From Microbacterium tenebrionis (GTDB taxonomy: Bacteria > Actinomycetota > Actinomycetes > Actinomycetales > Microbacteriaceae), in the NCBI RefSeq assembly GCF_903645325.1, contig NZ_CAHJXQ010000001.1, positions 611,536-675,535 of the forward strand: 64,000 bases of DNA, in the 5' to 3' direction. The translations under genes were made by a program, and so were the position numbers. The notes below the pieces were generated by a model. The model made no database searches, was not told the origin of the DNA, and saw only the letters and a program-made list of their open reading frames with translations. Shown piece after piece: positions 26,857 to 36,582 of the stretch (position 1 is the first letter of the stretch; every line of letters begins with the position of its first letter).

Positions 26857-27402
26857 ATGTCTCTTGTAAGTTCCACACCCGGCCGGGCGCCACAGCCCAG
26901 CGGCTCTCGGCTGCCACGACCCGTGCGCTGGGGCTCCATATATCACGCTGTTGCGCGTCACGGGGTAGGAACGTCCCGGCTCATCGTTTATTCGCCGGTG
27001 TCGTCGGAGCATGAACGGTTCTGGGCACGGTCGGCGAGTGCTTTCGCGCCGATGTCCCTGAGCGTGGGTCTGCTGCTGTGGCTTCTGCTTGTCGCGATTG
27101 GCGCGTCTCCTGAGGCGTCGGCGGTCGGGATCGTGCTGGTGGGGGTGTCGACCGGAGCGTTCCTGTGGTGGAAGGCACGTCCCCTTCGTGGACGCGTGGC
27201 AACGGCGTGGTCGAGCCGGTTCGTGCTCTGGCCTCATCGTGATGATGAGGATCGTGAAGAGATGATCACCACGCTGTCGTTGCTGATGGAGCGCGCAACA
27301 CAGGATCTTCGCCACGGGAGAATCACGCGAAGCGTGTACGACCATGTGTGGATGGCCGTCTACGAGGAGACGCATGCACTGTCTCCCGGGCGAGATAAGT
27401 AA
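26857..27402 (+). CDS. Membrane protein of unknown function (DUF6611-like)
   Basis: 181 residues. 'PVRWGSIYHAVARHGVGTSRLIVYSPVSSEHERFW' precedes two hydrophobic segments at about 66-84 ('SLSVGLLLWLLLVAIGASP') and 88-106; the C-terminal third is charged and helical ('EEMITTLSLLMERATQDLRHG'). The opening resembles small actinobacterial membrane proteins I know as DUF6611, a tentative match. It is a lone plus-strand gene, converging on the three-gene operon to its right. Confidence 0.6.
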   Translation: MSLVSSTPGRAPQPSGSRLPRPVRWGSIYHAVARHGVGTSRLIVYSPVSSEHERFWARSASAFAPMSLSVGLLLWLLLVAIGASPEASAVGIVLVGVSTGAFLWWKARPLRGRVATAWSSRFVLWPHRDDEDREEMITTLSLLMERATQDLRHGRITRSVYDHVWMAVYEETHALSPGRDK

Positions 27403-27473
27403 GCACCCGGATTCGCGCTGGGAGCCCCCACCCGTGACCATCGATGGCTCCACGGGTAGGGGCTTCCACGACG

Positions 27474-28037
27474 CTAAAGAAGTGCTTCTGCGGCGGCGGC
27501 GGCAATGGATCTGTGTGCGATCTGATCCCAGGAGGTCGCGTAGTGGCTCTCGAGAGGTGTGGTGGTAACCCTCTGGTGTACGCGTTCGGTGAGTGCTGCG
27601 GGGTCGGTGCGGCAGGTGGTGACGATTCCGGTGATGCAGATGTCTCGACCGTGGCGCATTTCGATCTCGGCGTGGTGTGCGCAGATTGCTGCGGACAATG
27701 CGTTGACGGCGCGGTCAGGGGTCGGTGAGTCAGACGGGACTTCGACGATGTAGAAGATGTGCCGCACCAGGGGGTGCGTGCGCAGCGGTTTCGCGAGGAT
27801 GTCATGCGCTGCCCGGAGCTGACTCCGGAGCGCTTGCCGAGGGTGGTTCGTGTCGGGCACGCGGACTCCCACAATCATGGTTCGCGCCCTCCGATCGTCG
27901 AGTGCGCCGTGATTGTGAGGAGCGGCCGCGGCAAGATACGCGAGGCTGTCGAGCGAGTCGCCGTAAAGGAGCAAACGAGCCTGCCCAGGCTGCGGGCCTA
28001 CCGGAGACGAGCGGATGGTGTGTCGGGTGGTGTCCAT
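27474..28037 (-). CDS. Unknown protein, third gene of a coupled operon
   Basis: 187 residues from ATG 28037, which overlaps the previous stop as TAATG. It reads MDTTRHTIRSSPVGPQPGQARLLL and contains 'TMIVGVRVPDTN', 'RHIFYIVEVPSDS' and 'DICITGIVTTCRTDPA'. No signal peptide or membrane segment and no family I recognise; the strand pattern suggests an alpha/beta fold. It is coupled to two paralogous genes upstream and probably acts with them. Confidence 0.55.
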   Translation of the reverse strand: MDTTRHTIRSSPVGPQPGQARLLLYGDSLDSLAYLAAAAPHNHGALDDRRARTMIVGVRVPDTNHPRQALRSQLRAAHDILAKPLRTHPLVRHIFYIVEVPSDSPTPDRAVNALSAAICAHHAEIEMRHGRDICITGIVTTCRTDPAALTERVHQRVTTTPLESHYATSWDQIAHRSIAAAAAEALL

Positions 28038-28585
28038 TATTTGAGGCACCTGCCTTGCCACTGCTCGCCGTCACTGCCGGGGTGGATACGGGTGGGGTGG
28101 CTGGTGATCTGCCCGAGTGTGATCGTGCCATCGCAGGTGAGGGCGAGGAGGTCACCGGGGGCGCAGGTCTGCGGAAGCAGCACCCTGATGGCGGTCTGCG
28201 TGTGCGGGGAGCGCAGCAGGGTCGTCTTACGGCGCCGCGCGTTCGGGCACTGCACGGGCAGGACGTCAAGGACGCGGGAATCGAGGGCGGACAGGTCGCA
28301 GTCGACCGTCAGTTCCATGGGGTGTCGGAGCCCGCGGCGCGGTGTGCGGGCGAGGATTGCCGTAATGACGACGCTGCGGTAATCCTCTCCTCGCGCCGAC
28401 GCGTTGCTGGGCGCGATCAGGAGGCAGGGGGTGCCGCGTTGTGCGGCGAGGGTGGAGAGTGATTGCGCGCCGATGCTGATGTCGCGGTCGGCGAACGTCG
28501 TGTCTGCGGGCCAGGGTGGGCAGTCCTCGTACAGGGCAGCAAGCGCCATCGCACGGGAAGAGATCAAGGTGTGCATGATGCTCAT
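28037..28585 (-). CDS. Unknown protein, second gene of a coupled operon, paralogue of the first
   Basis: 182 residues from ATG 28585, overlapping the upstream stop as ATGA. It shares spaced similarity with the protein of 28582-29146: 'IGAQSLSTLAAQRGTPCLL' against 'IGGVSLRRLVEISGTPALL', and near the end 'APGDLLALTCDGTITLGQI' against 'HQGDLLTVPCAGAVTLSDV'. The shared C-terminal module could be a small beta domain. No catalytic motif seen. Confidence 0.6.
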   Translation of the reverse strand: MSIMHTLISSRAMALAALYEDCPPWPADTTFADRDISIGAQSLSTLAAQRGTPCLLIAPSNASARGEDYRSVVITAILARTPRRGLRHPMELTVDCDLSALDSRVLDVLPVQCPNARRRKTTLLRSPHTQTAIRVLLPQTCAPGDLLALTCDGTITLGQITSHPTRIHPGSDGEQWQGRCLK

Positions 28586-29146
28586 CTGGCCACCGCGAGT
28601 TCCCGTGCCTGTTCTGCGGGTACGAAGGCTTCCTGCGGACGCGGGCGCACATCGCTGAGTGTGACCGCTCCGGCGCAGGGGACGGTGAGAAGGTCGCCTT
28701 GGTGGATGTCTGCGGGAAGGGTGACGATCGGGTACGGCCAGGGCGCAGACCCGGTTTCGCCCGGGATGAGTTCTATGGTGGTGTTCTTCGCCGTCGAGGT
28801 GCGGCCGATGAGTCGGCACTCGTCCCAGTACGGTGTTACCCGGTCAAATCCGCAGTCGGTGAGGGCAACGCGTTTATCGCTGTCAGTGTCGATGCGGAGG
28901 GTGACCTGGAAGACGAGGACGGTGACATCGTTGCCGATCCCCTGGGCGCGCGCCTGGGCCGGTTTCGGGTGCGGCAGGTCCCCGGTGAGGAGCGCCGGCG
29001 TGCCGCTGATCTCCACCAGTCGCCTCAGGGACACTCCGCCGATCACGACATCCGAGACCGTGGGGACGGTGTGCTCGGGCCAATGCCGGGGTTGGAGAGG
29101 GTCGGGGATGGCGTCTGAGGGTGGGGAGAATGGCGGTGAGGGTCAT
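28582..29146 (-). CDS. Unknown protein, first gene of a coupled operon, probable frameshift near its start
   Basis: The unbroken frame starts only at a GTG (29046) without a ribosome site, although sensible protein continues upstream of it ('HWPEHTVPTVSDVVIGGVSLRRL'). Removing one C from the CCCC run (29123-29126 on the plus strand) joins this to ATG 29146, which has GGAGG four bases upstream, giving MTLTAILPPSDAIPDPLQPRHW. I therefore annotate the repaired gene, about 187 residues. It is a paralogue of the next gene and couples to it by ATGA. Function unknown. Confidence 0.55.
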
Positions 29147-29449
29147 GCCTCCACTTCTACGCGGCAACCACCGGGCAGGGAACAGCCCCTCACGGAACTC
29201 ATGCGCCTTCCCGGCCTGCCGCTAACAGCACCACGCAGAGGAGGGTAGCGACCCGCGTCCGTGCCCGCGGCGCGCTTTGCGGGCCCGTCGTGTTAGCGGC
29301 GCGTCAGAGTCCGCCCGATCCTCGTATGGGTTCTGTTAGGACGCCTGTTTCGGTGGTGTGGGTGGGTGTTTGATCGTGAGTTGCGCCCGCTGTTTCGGGT
29401 TGCGCGGCTAGTGGTCCTGCTGTCGCTTGTTATCCGAATGGAGCTTGTT
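29147..29449. other. Divergent intergenic region with a 10-bp inverted repeat
   Basis: About 300 bases between the minus-strand unknown operon and the plus-strand kdp genes. GCCGCTAACA at 29218-29227 and its exact complement TGTTAGCGGC at 29291-29300 are 63 bases apart, and a related CTGTTAGG lies near 29327. This arrangement could be paired operators or a long hairpin. No riboswitch (including ydaO-type) could be recognised. Confidence 0.4.
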
Positions 29450-29533
29450 GTGCTTGACATCGTCTACGTGCTCGGCGTGATCGCCTTGTTCGTCGTCGTC
29501 GGGCTGCTGGGGAAGGCGGTGGAGAAGCTGTGA
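29450..29533 (+). CDS. 27-residue membrane peptide upstream of kdpF
   Basis: GTG 29450 with GGAG six bases upstream encodes a 27-residue peptide, MLDIVYVLGVIALFVVVGLL followed by GKAVEKL, a single membrane helix with a short basic tail. An in-frame ATG at 29438 would add four residues. The stop overlaps the kdpF start (GTGA). Similar tiny frames precede kdpF in other actinobacteria as I recall, so it is probably a Kdp accessory peptide. Confidence 0.5.
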   Translation: MLDIVYVLGVIALFVVVGLLGKAVEKL

Positions 29534-29619
29534 TCGTTTTTGAACTTCTCGCCGCCGGTCTCGGGGTCGCGGCGATCGTGTATCTCGTGTTCGCTCTCGT
29601 GAAGCCGGAGCGTTTCTGA
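29530..29619 (+). CDS. kdpF: KdpF, small subunit of the Kdp potassium ATPase
   Basis: 29 residues from GTG 29530, a single membrane helix ending '[12 protein letters not shown]', the typical KdpF ending. It overlaps both the preceding peptide (GTGA) and kdpA (TGATG). KdpF stabilises the KdpABC complex in the membrane. Confidence 0.75.
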   Translation: MIVFELLAAGLGVAAIVYLVFALVKPERF

Positions 29620-31289
29620 TGGAGTGGTGGATGCTGATCGCGAGCGTCGCAACGCTCGCCCTCGCCCTGGGTCTGCTGTACCGGCCCGTCGGCGATTACA
29701 TGGCCTGGGTGTTCACGACCCGGAAGAACTGGAAGGTCGAACGCGGGATCTATAAGGTCATCGGCGTTGACCCGTCGAAGGAGCAGTCCTGGCAGGTCTA
29801 TCTGCGGTCGGTGCTGTACTTCTCGGTCGTCGGCGTGCTGCTGCTGTTCCTGTTGCAGCGCACGCAGCAGTGGTTGCCGTATTCCCTGGGGAACGAGAAC
29901 ATCGACTCGGGGGTGGCTTTCAACACGGCTATCTCGTTCGTCACCAACACCAACTGGCAGGCGTACTCCGGTGAGGACCTGTCGTACACCGTGCAGTTCG
30001 CCGGCCTGGCGGTGCAGAACTTCGTCTCTGCGGCGACGGGTATCGCCGTGGCCGTGGCACTGGTGCGCGGGTTTGCGTACCGCCGCTCGGGCACCATCGG
30101 CAACTTCTGGGTCGACCTGGTCCGTGGCACGTTCCGTATTCTTCTTCCGCTCTCGATCGTCGGGGCGATCGTCCTGATCGCCGGCGGCGTCGTGCAGAAC
30201 TTCAACGGCTACGTCGATGTCACCACCATCACCGGGGGCACGCAGACGATTCCGGGTGGGCCGGTAGCGTCCCAGGAAGTCATCAAGGAGCTCGGCACGA
30301 ACGGCGGTGGCTTCTACAACGCGAACGCGTCACACCCGTTTGAGAACCCGACCGGGTGGATCAGCCTCTTCCAGTGCTTCTTGATCCTGCTGATTCCGTT
30401 CTCGCTGCCACGTACCTTCGGCAAGATGGTCGGCGATAACCGGCAGGGGTACGCCATCCTCGCTGCGATGGGCACGCTTTACCTGGCCTCGGTCGCGGCG
30501 CTTGCGGCGTTCGAGTTCGCCGGCGACGGCACCGCCCCGCAGTTGGCGGGCGCCGCCATGGAAGGCAAGGAGGCCCGTTTCGGGCTCGCGCAGTCCGTGA
30601 TCTACGCCGGCACGACCACCCTCACCTCCACCGGGTCGGTGAATTCCATGCACGACTCGTACACGGCTCTGGGCGGGATGATGCCCATGGTCAACATGCT
30701 GTTGGGCGAGATCGCTCCAGGTGGTGTCGGTGCGGGTCTGTACGGGATGCTGATCATCGCGGTAATCGCCGTGTTCGTCGCGGGACTGCTCGTGGGACGC
30801 ACTCCCGAGTACCTGGGCAAGAAGATCGGCCCGCGGGAGATGAAGCTGGCGAGCCTGTACATCCTGGTGATGCCGCTGCTCGTCCTCGGTGGTGTCGCGC
30901 TCAGCTTCGCGATCCCCGCGCTGCGAGACAGTATCGTCAACGAGTCGCTCACGAACACCGGATCGCACGGCCTGTCCGAGGTGATCTACGCGTTCGCGTC
31001 GGGCGCGAACAACAACGGGTCCGCGTTCGCGGGACTGACCGCCAGTACCCCGTGGCTGACGGCCGCGATCGGTGTCGCGATGTTGTTCGGCCGGTTCATC
31101 CCGATCGCGCTGGTCCTCGCCCTGGCAGGCTCCCTCGCCGCGCAGGACAAGATCCCCGCGACCGCAGGAACCTTGCCCACGCACCGGCCGCTGTTCGTCG
31201 GGCTCACTGTCGGCACCGCAGTCCTGGTGACCGCACTCGTTTTCTTCCCCGTTCTCACGCTGGGTCCCCTGGCGGAAGGGCTGCTGTAA
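29619..31289 (+). CDS. kdpA: KdpA, potassium-translocating subunit
   Basis: 556 residues with about ten membrane segments. Recognisable KdpA stretches: '[19 protein letters not shown]', '[24 protein letters not shown]', '[18 protein letters not shown]' and '[15 protein letters not shown]', which belong to the selectivity-filter loops. Length matches the family. It forms the high-affinity K+ channel-like part of the P-type ATPase, working with KdpB, C and F. Confidence 0.95.
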   Translation: MEWWMLIASVATLALALGLLYRPVGDYMAWVFTTRKNWKVERGIYKVIGVDPSKEQSWQVYLRSVLYFSVVGVLLLFLLQRTQQWLPYSLGNENIDSGVAFNTAISFVTNTNWQAYSGEDLSYTVQFAGLAVQNFVSAATGIAVAVALVRGFAYRRSGTIGNFWVDLVRGTFRILLPLSIVGAIVLIAGGVVQNFNGYVDVTTITGGTQTIPGGPVASQEVIKELGTNGGGFYNANASHPFENPTGWISLFQCFLILLIPFSLPRTFGKMVGDNRQGYAILAAMGTLYLASVAALAAFEFAGDGTAPQLAGAAMEGKEARFGLAQSVIYAGTTTLTSTGSVNSMHDSYTALGGMMPMVNMLLGEIAPGGVGAGLYGMLIIAVIAVFVAGLLVGRTPEYLGKKIGPREMKLASLYILVMPLLVLGGVALSFAIPALRDSIVNESLTNTGSHGLSEVIYAFASGANNNGSAFAGLTASTPWLTAAIGVAMLFGRFIPIALVLALAGSLAAQDKIPATAGTLPTHRPLFVGLTVGTAVLVTALVFFPVLTLGPLAEGLL

Positions 31290-31292
31290 ACC

Positions 31293-33447
31293 ATGTCAAC
31301 TCTCACACACACCCCTGTTCCCGAGGCGCCGAAATCGTCGGCGCCCGCACGGCGCAAGACCCTGACCTGGGCGCAGATCCAGGCCGCGCTCCCCGGTGCG
31401 CTCCGCAAGCTCGACCCTCGCGCCCAGTGGCGCAACCCGGTGATGTTCATCGTGTGGGTCGGCGCCGCGCTCACCACGCGCCGCCGTCGTCGAGCCCTTC
31501 CTCGGCGGCCCCGCGGAGTCGGGTGGCACGAGCGTGCCCTGGTCATTCACCTGGATCATCGCCGTTTGGCTGTGGTTGACGGTGCTGTTCGCGAACCTCG
31601 CCGAGTCGATCGCCGAAGGCCGCGGCAAGGCGCAAGCCGACACGCTGCGTAAGACCCGCACCAGCACCACCGCGCACCGGGTGGTCAGCTACCACCCCGG
31701 CACCGATCCGGCAGCGGAGCAGACCCCGGCGGCGGACGTGTCCTCGGCGGATCTGCGGCTGGGCGACATCGTCGTGGTGTCCGCCGGGGAGCTCATCCCC
31801 GGCGATGGGGACATCGTATGGGGCATTGCGAGCGTGGACGAGTCCGCGATCACCGGTGAGTCGGCCCCTGTGGTGCGTGAGTCCGGCGGTGACCGGTCCG
31901 CCGTCACCGGCGGCACCCGGGTGCTCTCGGACCGGATCGTCGTGCGGATCACGTCCAAGCCGGGCGAGACGTTCGTGGACCGGATGATCGCGCTCGTGGA
32001 AGGCGCGGCCCGCCAGCGCACCCCGAACGAGATCGCGCTGAACATCCTCCTCGCGTCGCTGTCGATCGTGTTCGTCGTCGTCGCGCTGACGCTGAACCCG
32101 ATCGCCTCCTACCCGGCGAGCCCGGCGAGTATCACCGTTCTGGTGGCGCTGCTGGTCTGCCTCATCCCCACCACGATCGGAGCGTTGCTGTCCGCGATCG
32201 GCATCGCGGGCATGGACCGTCTCGTGCAACGCAACGTCCTGGCCATGTCCGGGCGGGCGGTGGAAGCGGCCGGAGATGTGACCACGCTGCTGCTGGACAA
32301 GACCGGTACCATCACCTACGGCAACCGCCGCGCGACCGCGTTCGTCCGGTTGGACGGCGTCCGCGAGCGGGAGCTCATCGAGGCCGCCGCACTCTCGTCC
32401 CTGGCCGACCCGACCCCGGAGGGCAAGTCGATCGTCGATCTTGCCCACGTAGAGGGAGTCGACGCGGAAGCCGCAGGGAACGGGGAGATCGTGCCGTTCA
32501 CCGCGCAGACCCGCATGTCCGGGCTGGACATGCCCGACGGGTCTCAGATCCGAAAGGGCGCCGGCTCGGCGATCACCGCCTGGCTGGAAGAGGACGGCAC
32601 GCGCCTTCCCAGCAGTGTGCTCGCCGAGTTGGATGAGCACGTCGAGCACATCTCCTCCTCCGGCGGCACCCCGCTGGTGGTGGCGGTCAAGACCGGGACA
32701 GGACAGCGACGGGTGCTTGGAGTGGTCCACCTCAAAGACATCGTCAAGGAGGGCCTGACCGCGCGGTTCGCGGAACTGCGCGCCATGGGCATCCGCACCG
32801 TGATGGTCACCGGCGACAACCCGCTCACCGCAGCGGCGATCGCGAAGGAGGCCGGCGTGGACGACTTCCTCGCCGAGGCCACCCCCGAGCAGAAGCTCGC
32901 CTACATCCGCAAGGAGCAGGAGGGCGGCAGCCTGGTCGCGATGACCGGTGACGGCACCAACGACGCGCCCGCGCTCGCGCAGGCCGACGTGGGCGTCGCG
33001 ATGAACACCGGCACGTCGGCGGCGAAAGAGGCCGGAAACATGGTCGACCTGGACTCCGACCCGACCAAGCTCATCGACATCGTCGCGATCGGCAAGCAGT
33101 TGCTGATCACCCGCGGCGCGCTGACCACGTTCTCGATTGCGAACGATATCGCGAAGTACTTCGCGATCATCCCGGCGATCTTCATGGGCGTGTTCCCGGG
33201 CCTGTCGGTGCTGAACGTCATGGGGTTGCACTCGCCCGCATCGGCGGTGCTGTCGGCGGTGATCTTCAACGCGATCGTGATCGTGTTCCTCGTGCCCCTC
33301 GCCCTGCGCGGCGTGAAGTACCGGCCGATGAACGCGTCGAAGATCCTCGGCCGCAACCTCGCCGTCTACGGCCTGGGCGGCATCATCACCCCCTTCATCG
33401 GCATCTGGCTCATCGATCTCCTCGTGCGCCTGATCCCCGGATTCTGA
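31293..33447 (+). pseudogene. kdpB: KdpB, ATPase subunit, apparent frameshift
   Basis: The N-terminus starts at ATG 31293 ([16 protein letters not shown], then '[23 protein letters not shown]'); the continuation '[23 protein letters not shown]' and all later sequence is in another frame. One extra base appears around 31476-31484 (acgcgccgcc). Downstream the P-type ATPase is complete: '[12 protein letters not shown]', phosphorylation site '[14 protein letters not shown]', '[29 protein letters not shown]' and '[21 protein letters not shown]'. Repaired length is about 718 residues. Either an assembly error or a lesion that disables the pump. Confidence 0.9.
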
Positions 33448-33469
33448 CCTGCGAAAAGGAACACACCCC

Positions 33470-34084
33470 ATGAACACTGCAACACGCAGCAGCGGACGGA
33501 CCCTGTGGGTCGCTACCCGTGCGCTGCTGATGTTCACCGTCGTCCTCGGCATCGGCTACACCCTGCTGATCACCGGGATCGGACAACTCGCCTTCCCCGC
33601 CCAGGCCAACGGATCATCCCTCACGAACAATGAGGGCGACGTCGTCGGGTCTTCGCTCATCGGCCAGTCCTTCACCGACTCCGACGGCAACCCGTTGCCG
33701 GAGTACTTCCAGAGCAGGCCCTCCGCTGCCGGAGACGGCTACGACGGGCGCTCCTCGTCGGGAACGAACTGGGGCCCGGAGAACGAAGACCTGATCGCGG
33801 CGATCACCGAGCGTAAGGCTCAGATCGCGGAGTTCAACGGCGTCACCGAGGCCGACGTGCCCGCGGACGCGGTGACCGCGTCGTCGTCGGGACTGGACCC
33901 GCACATCAGCCCCGCCTACGCGCAGATCCAGATCGACCGGGTCGCCGACGTGCGCGGGATCCCCGCCGAGCAGGTGCGGGAACTCGTCGCGGCACACACC
34001 CAGGGCCCCGACGCCGGGTATTTGGGAGAATCGAGGGTGAACGTTCTGGAACTGAACCTCGCCCTGGACGAGTTGGAGGACTGA
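33470..34084 (+). CDS. kdpC: KdpC, accessory subunit
   Basis: 204 residues with one N-terminal membrane helix (about 17-37, 'ALLMFTVVLGIGYTLLITG') and the KdpC domain: 'GSSLIGQSFTDSDGNPLPEYFQSRPSAAGDGYD', 'SSGTNWGPENEDL', 'VTASSSGLDPHISPAYAQIQIDRVA'. It increases ATP affinity of KdpB. ATG is preceded by AAAAGGA. Confidence 0.94.
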   Translation: MNTATRSSGRTLWVATRALLMFTVVLGIGYTLLITGIGQLAFPAQANGSSLTNNEGDVVGSSLIGQSFTDSDGNPLPEYFQSRPSAAGDGYDGRSSSGTNWGPENEDLIAAITERKAQIAEFNGVTEADVPADAVTASSSGLDPHISPAYAQIQIDRVADVRGIPAEQVRELVAAHTQGPDAGYLGESRVNVLELNLALDELED

Positions 34085-34086
34085 TC

Positions 34087-36582
34087 ATGCCGAAACGGGG
34101 GCAGCTTCGGGTGTTGCTCGGCGCTGCCCCCGGCGTCGGCAAGACCTTCACCATGCTGGAAGAAGGGCGACGCCTCCTCGGGAACGGGAAAGATGTCGTC
34201 GTCGGGATCGTGGAAACCCACGGCCGCGCAGCAACAGCGGCGATGACCGCGGGAATCCCGGCCGTACCGCGCACACGCATCGAACATCGCGGGGTTGCCC
34301 TCGAGGAGATGGACCTGCAGGCGGTGCTGGACCGTGGCCCCGAGATCGCGCTCGTCGACGAGCTCGCGCACACCAACGCGCCCGGCTCGAAGAACGACAA
34401 ACGCTGGCAAGACGTCGAAGAACTCCTCGCCGCAGGCATCGACGTCATCTCCACCCTCAACATCCAGCACATCGAATCCCTCAACGACGTCGTCGAACAG
34501 ATCACCGGCGTCCCGCAACGAGAGACCGTCCCCGACAGCTTCCTCCGCGGTGCGGAACAGATCGAGGTCGTCGACCTCGCCCCGCAAGCGCTCCGCGACC
34601 GGCTCAGCGGCGGATTCGTGTACCCGGCCGAACGCATCGACGCGGCCCTGTCGAACTACTTCCGCCTCGGGAACCTCACCGCGCTACGCGAGCTCGCCCT
34701 CATTTGGCTCGCGGACGAGGTCGACCAGGCGCTGAAGGGATACCGCAAAGACCACGGCATCGACAGCACCTGGGAAGCCCGCGAACGCGTCGTCGTCGCC
34801 CTCACCGGCGGCCCCGAAGGCGAGACGCTGCTGCGCCGCGGCGCGCGGATCGCGGCCCGCTCCGCCGGCGGCGAGCTCATCGCCGTGCACATCACCAGCC
34901 AAGACGGGCTCCGCACCGGGAACCCGGCGACCCTTGCCGAACAGCGTGCGCTCGTCGAAAAACTCAACGGCACCTACCATCAGGTCATCGGGGAAGACAT
35001 CCCCACCGCCCTGGTCGAGTTCGCCCGCTCCGTCAACGCCACCCAGCTCGTCCTCGGCGCCAGCCGCCGCGGACGCGTCACCGCCGCGTTCACCGGACCC
35101 GGAATCGGCGCCACCGTCGTCCGCGAATCCGGCGACATCGACGTGCACATGGTCAACCACGCCGCCGCCGGCAAACGCTTCACCCTGCCCCCTCTGACCG
35201 GAGCGCTCACCCGCAAACGACGCATCCTCGGCTTCGTCGTCGCGCTCCTGGGCGGGCCCGCGCTTACCGCACTGCTAAGCCTGTTCCGCAGCGAAGACTC
35301 GATCACCACCGACGTCCTCAGCTACCAGCTCCTCGTCGTCATCGTCGCGCTCGTCGGCGGCATCTGGCCAGCCCTGTTCGCCGCCGTCCTGTCGGGCATC
35401 ACACTCGACTTCCTATTCATCGAACCGCTGTACACGATCCACATCCACCAGCCGCATCATCTGCTGTCCCTGATCCTGTACGTCCTCATCGCGAGCCTGG
35501 TGAGCTTCGTCGTCGACCGGGCCGCCCGTTACACCCGAGCTGCCCGACGCTCCGCCGCCGAATCCGAACTCATCCAGACCATCGCCGGCAGCGTCCTGCG
35601 CGGAGACAACGCGATCCAAGCACTCATCGACCGCACCCGCGAAGCCTTCCAACTCCCCGGCGTGCGGCTAATGCGCGGCGAAGACGTCCTCGCCCGGTCC
35701 GGGGAACCGCTGCCCGACAACCATCACGCCAGCCTCCGGATCACCGACGACACCACCCTGGAACTGCACGGCCCCGACCTCGCCGCATCCGAGCAACGCC
35801 TCCTTGCCGTCGTCACCGCACAACTCGCCGCAACCCTCGAACACGAGCACCTCACCGAGACAGCGAAACAGATCGAACCGATCGCGGCATCGGACCGGGT
35901 GCGCGGTGCGCTCCTGTCCGCGCTCAGTCATGATCTGCGTCGCCCGCTCGCGGCTGCATCCGCCGCGGTCGGTGGGCTGAAAGCGGCGGGACCCGACCTG
36001 GCGTCCGCGCAGAAGAGGGAACTGCTCGACACCGCCGAGGAGAGCCTGGGTGCACTCGCGACCCTGGTCACCGATCTCCTCGACGTCAGCAGGCTGCAGG
36101 CGGGCGTTCTCACTATCGCGGAGGTCCCGACCGATCCCGCCGAGACCATCGCGCCCGCCCTCGACGAACTCCACCTCGGCCCCACCGACGTGACTCTCGC
36201 GCTGAATCACGGTGACGCGGTGGCGCACGCCGACCCGGTCCTCCTCCAACGTGTGCTCGTCAACCTCCTCACCAATGCGCACCGCTACAGCGCGGCCGGC
36301 ACCCCCATCCACGTCAGCACCAGCACCTTCGGAGACCGTCTCGAAATCCGCATCGTCGACCGCGGACCCGGCATCCCACCCGAGAAACTGGACGATATCT
36401 TCCTGCCGTTCCAACGCCTCGGCGACACCGACAACACCACCGGCCTGGGCCTCGGCCTTGCCCTATCTCGCGGATTCATCGAAGCCATGCACGGCACCCT
36501 CAACCCCGAAGACACCCCCGGTGGCGGACTCACCATGGTCATCTCCCTCCCCACCATTTCCACGAGCCAGGAGCCGTCATGA
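34087..36582 (+). CDS. kdpD: KdpD sensor histidine kinase
   Basis: 831 residues with the full KdpD order: N-terminal KdpD domain with Walker A 'GAAPGVGKT' (residues 12-20) and 'PEIALVDELAHTNAPG'; a universal-stress-like domain (about 230-350); four closely spaced membrane helices (DUF4118, about 380-480); a GAF-like region; HisKA with 'ALLSALSHDLRRPLAAASAAV' containing the phosphorylated His; HATPase with 'LVNLLTNAHRYS' and 'GLGLGLALSRGFIEAMHG'. It senses low K+ or turgor and phosphorylates KdpE, whose start overlaps its stop. Confidence 0.94.
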   Translation: MPKRGQLRVLLGAAPGVGKTFTMLEEGRRLLGNGKDVVVGIVETHGRAATAAMTAGIPAVPRTRIEHRGVALEEMDLQAVLDRGPEIALVDELAHTNAPGSKNDKRWQDVEELLAAGIDVISTLNIQHIESLNDVVEQITGVPQRETVPDSFLRGAEQIEVVDLAPQALRDRLSGGFVYPAERIDAALSNYFRLGNLTALRELALIWLADEVDQALKGYRKDHGIDSTWEARERVVVALTGGPEGETLLRRGARIAARSAGGELIAVHITSQDGLRTGNPATLAEQRALVEKLNGTYHQVIGEDIPTALVEFARSVNATQLVLGASRRGRVTAAFTGPGIGATVVRESGDIDVHMVNHAAAGKRFTLPPLTGALTRKRRILGFVVALLGGPALTALLSLFRSEDSITTDVLSYQLLVVIVALVGGIWPALFAAVLSGITLDFLFIEPLYTIHIHQPHHLLSLILYVLIASLVSFVVDRAARYTRAARRSAAESELIQTIAGSVLRGDNAIQALIDRTREAFQLPGVRLMRGEDVLARSGEPLPDNHHASLRITDDTTLELHGPDLAASEQRLLAVVTAQLAATLEHEHLTETAKQIEPIAASDRVRGALLSALSHDLRRPLAAASAAVGGLKAAGPDLASAQKRELLDTAEESLGALATLVTDLLDVSRLQAGVLTIAEVPTDPAETIAPALDELHLGPTDVTLALNHGDAVAHADPVLLQRVLVNLLTNAHRYSAAGTPIHVSTSTFGDRLEIRIVDRGPGIPPEKLDDIFLPFQRLGDTDNTTGLGLGLALSRGFIEAMHGTLNPEDTPGGGLTMVISLPTISTSQEPS

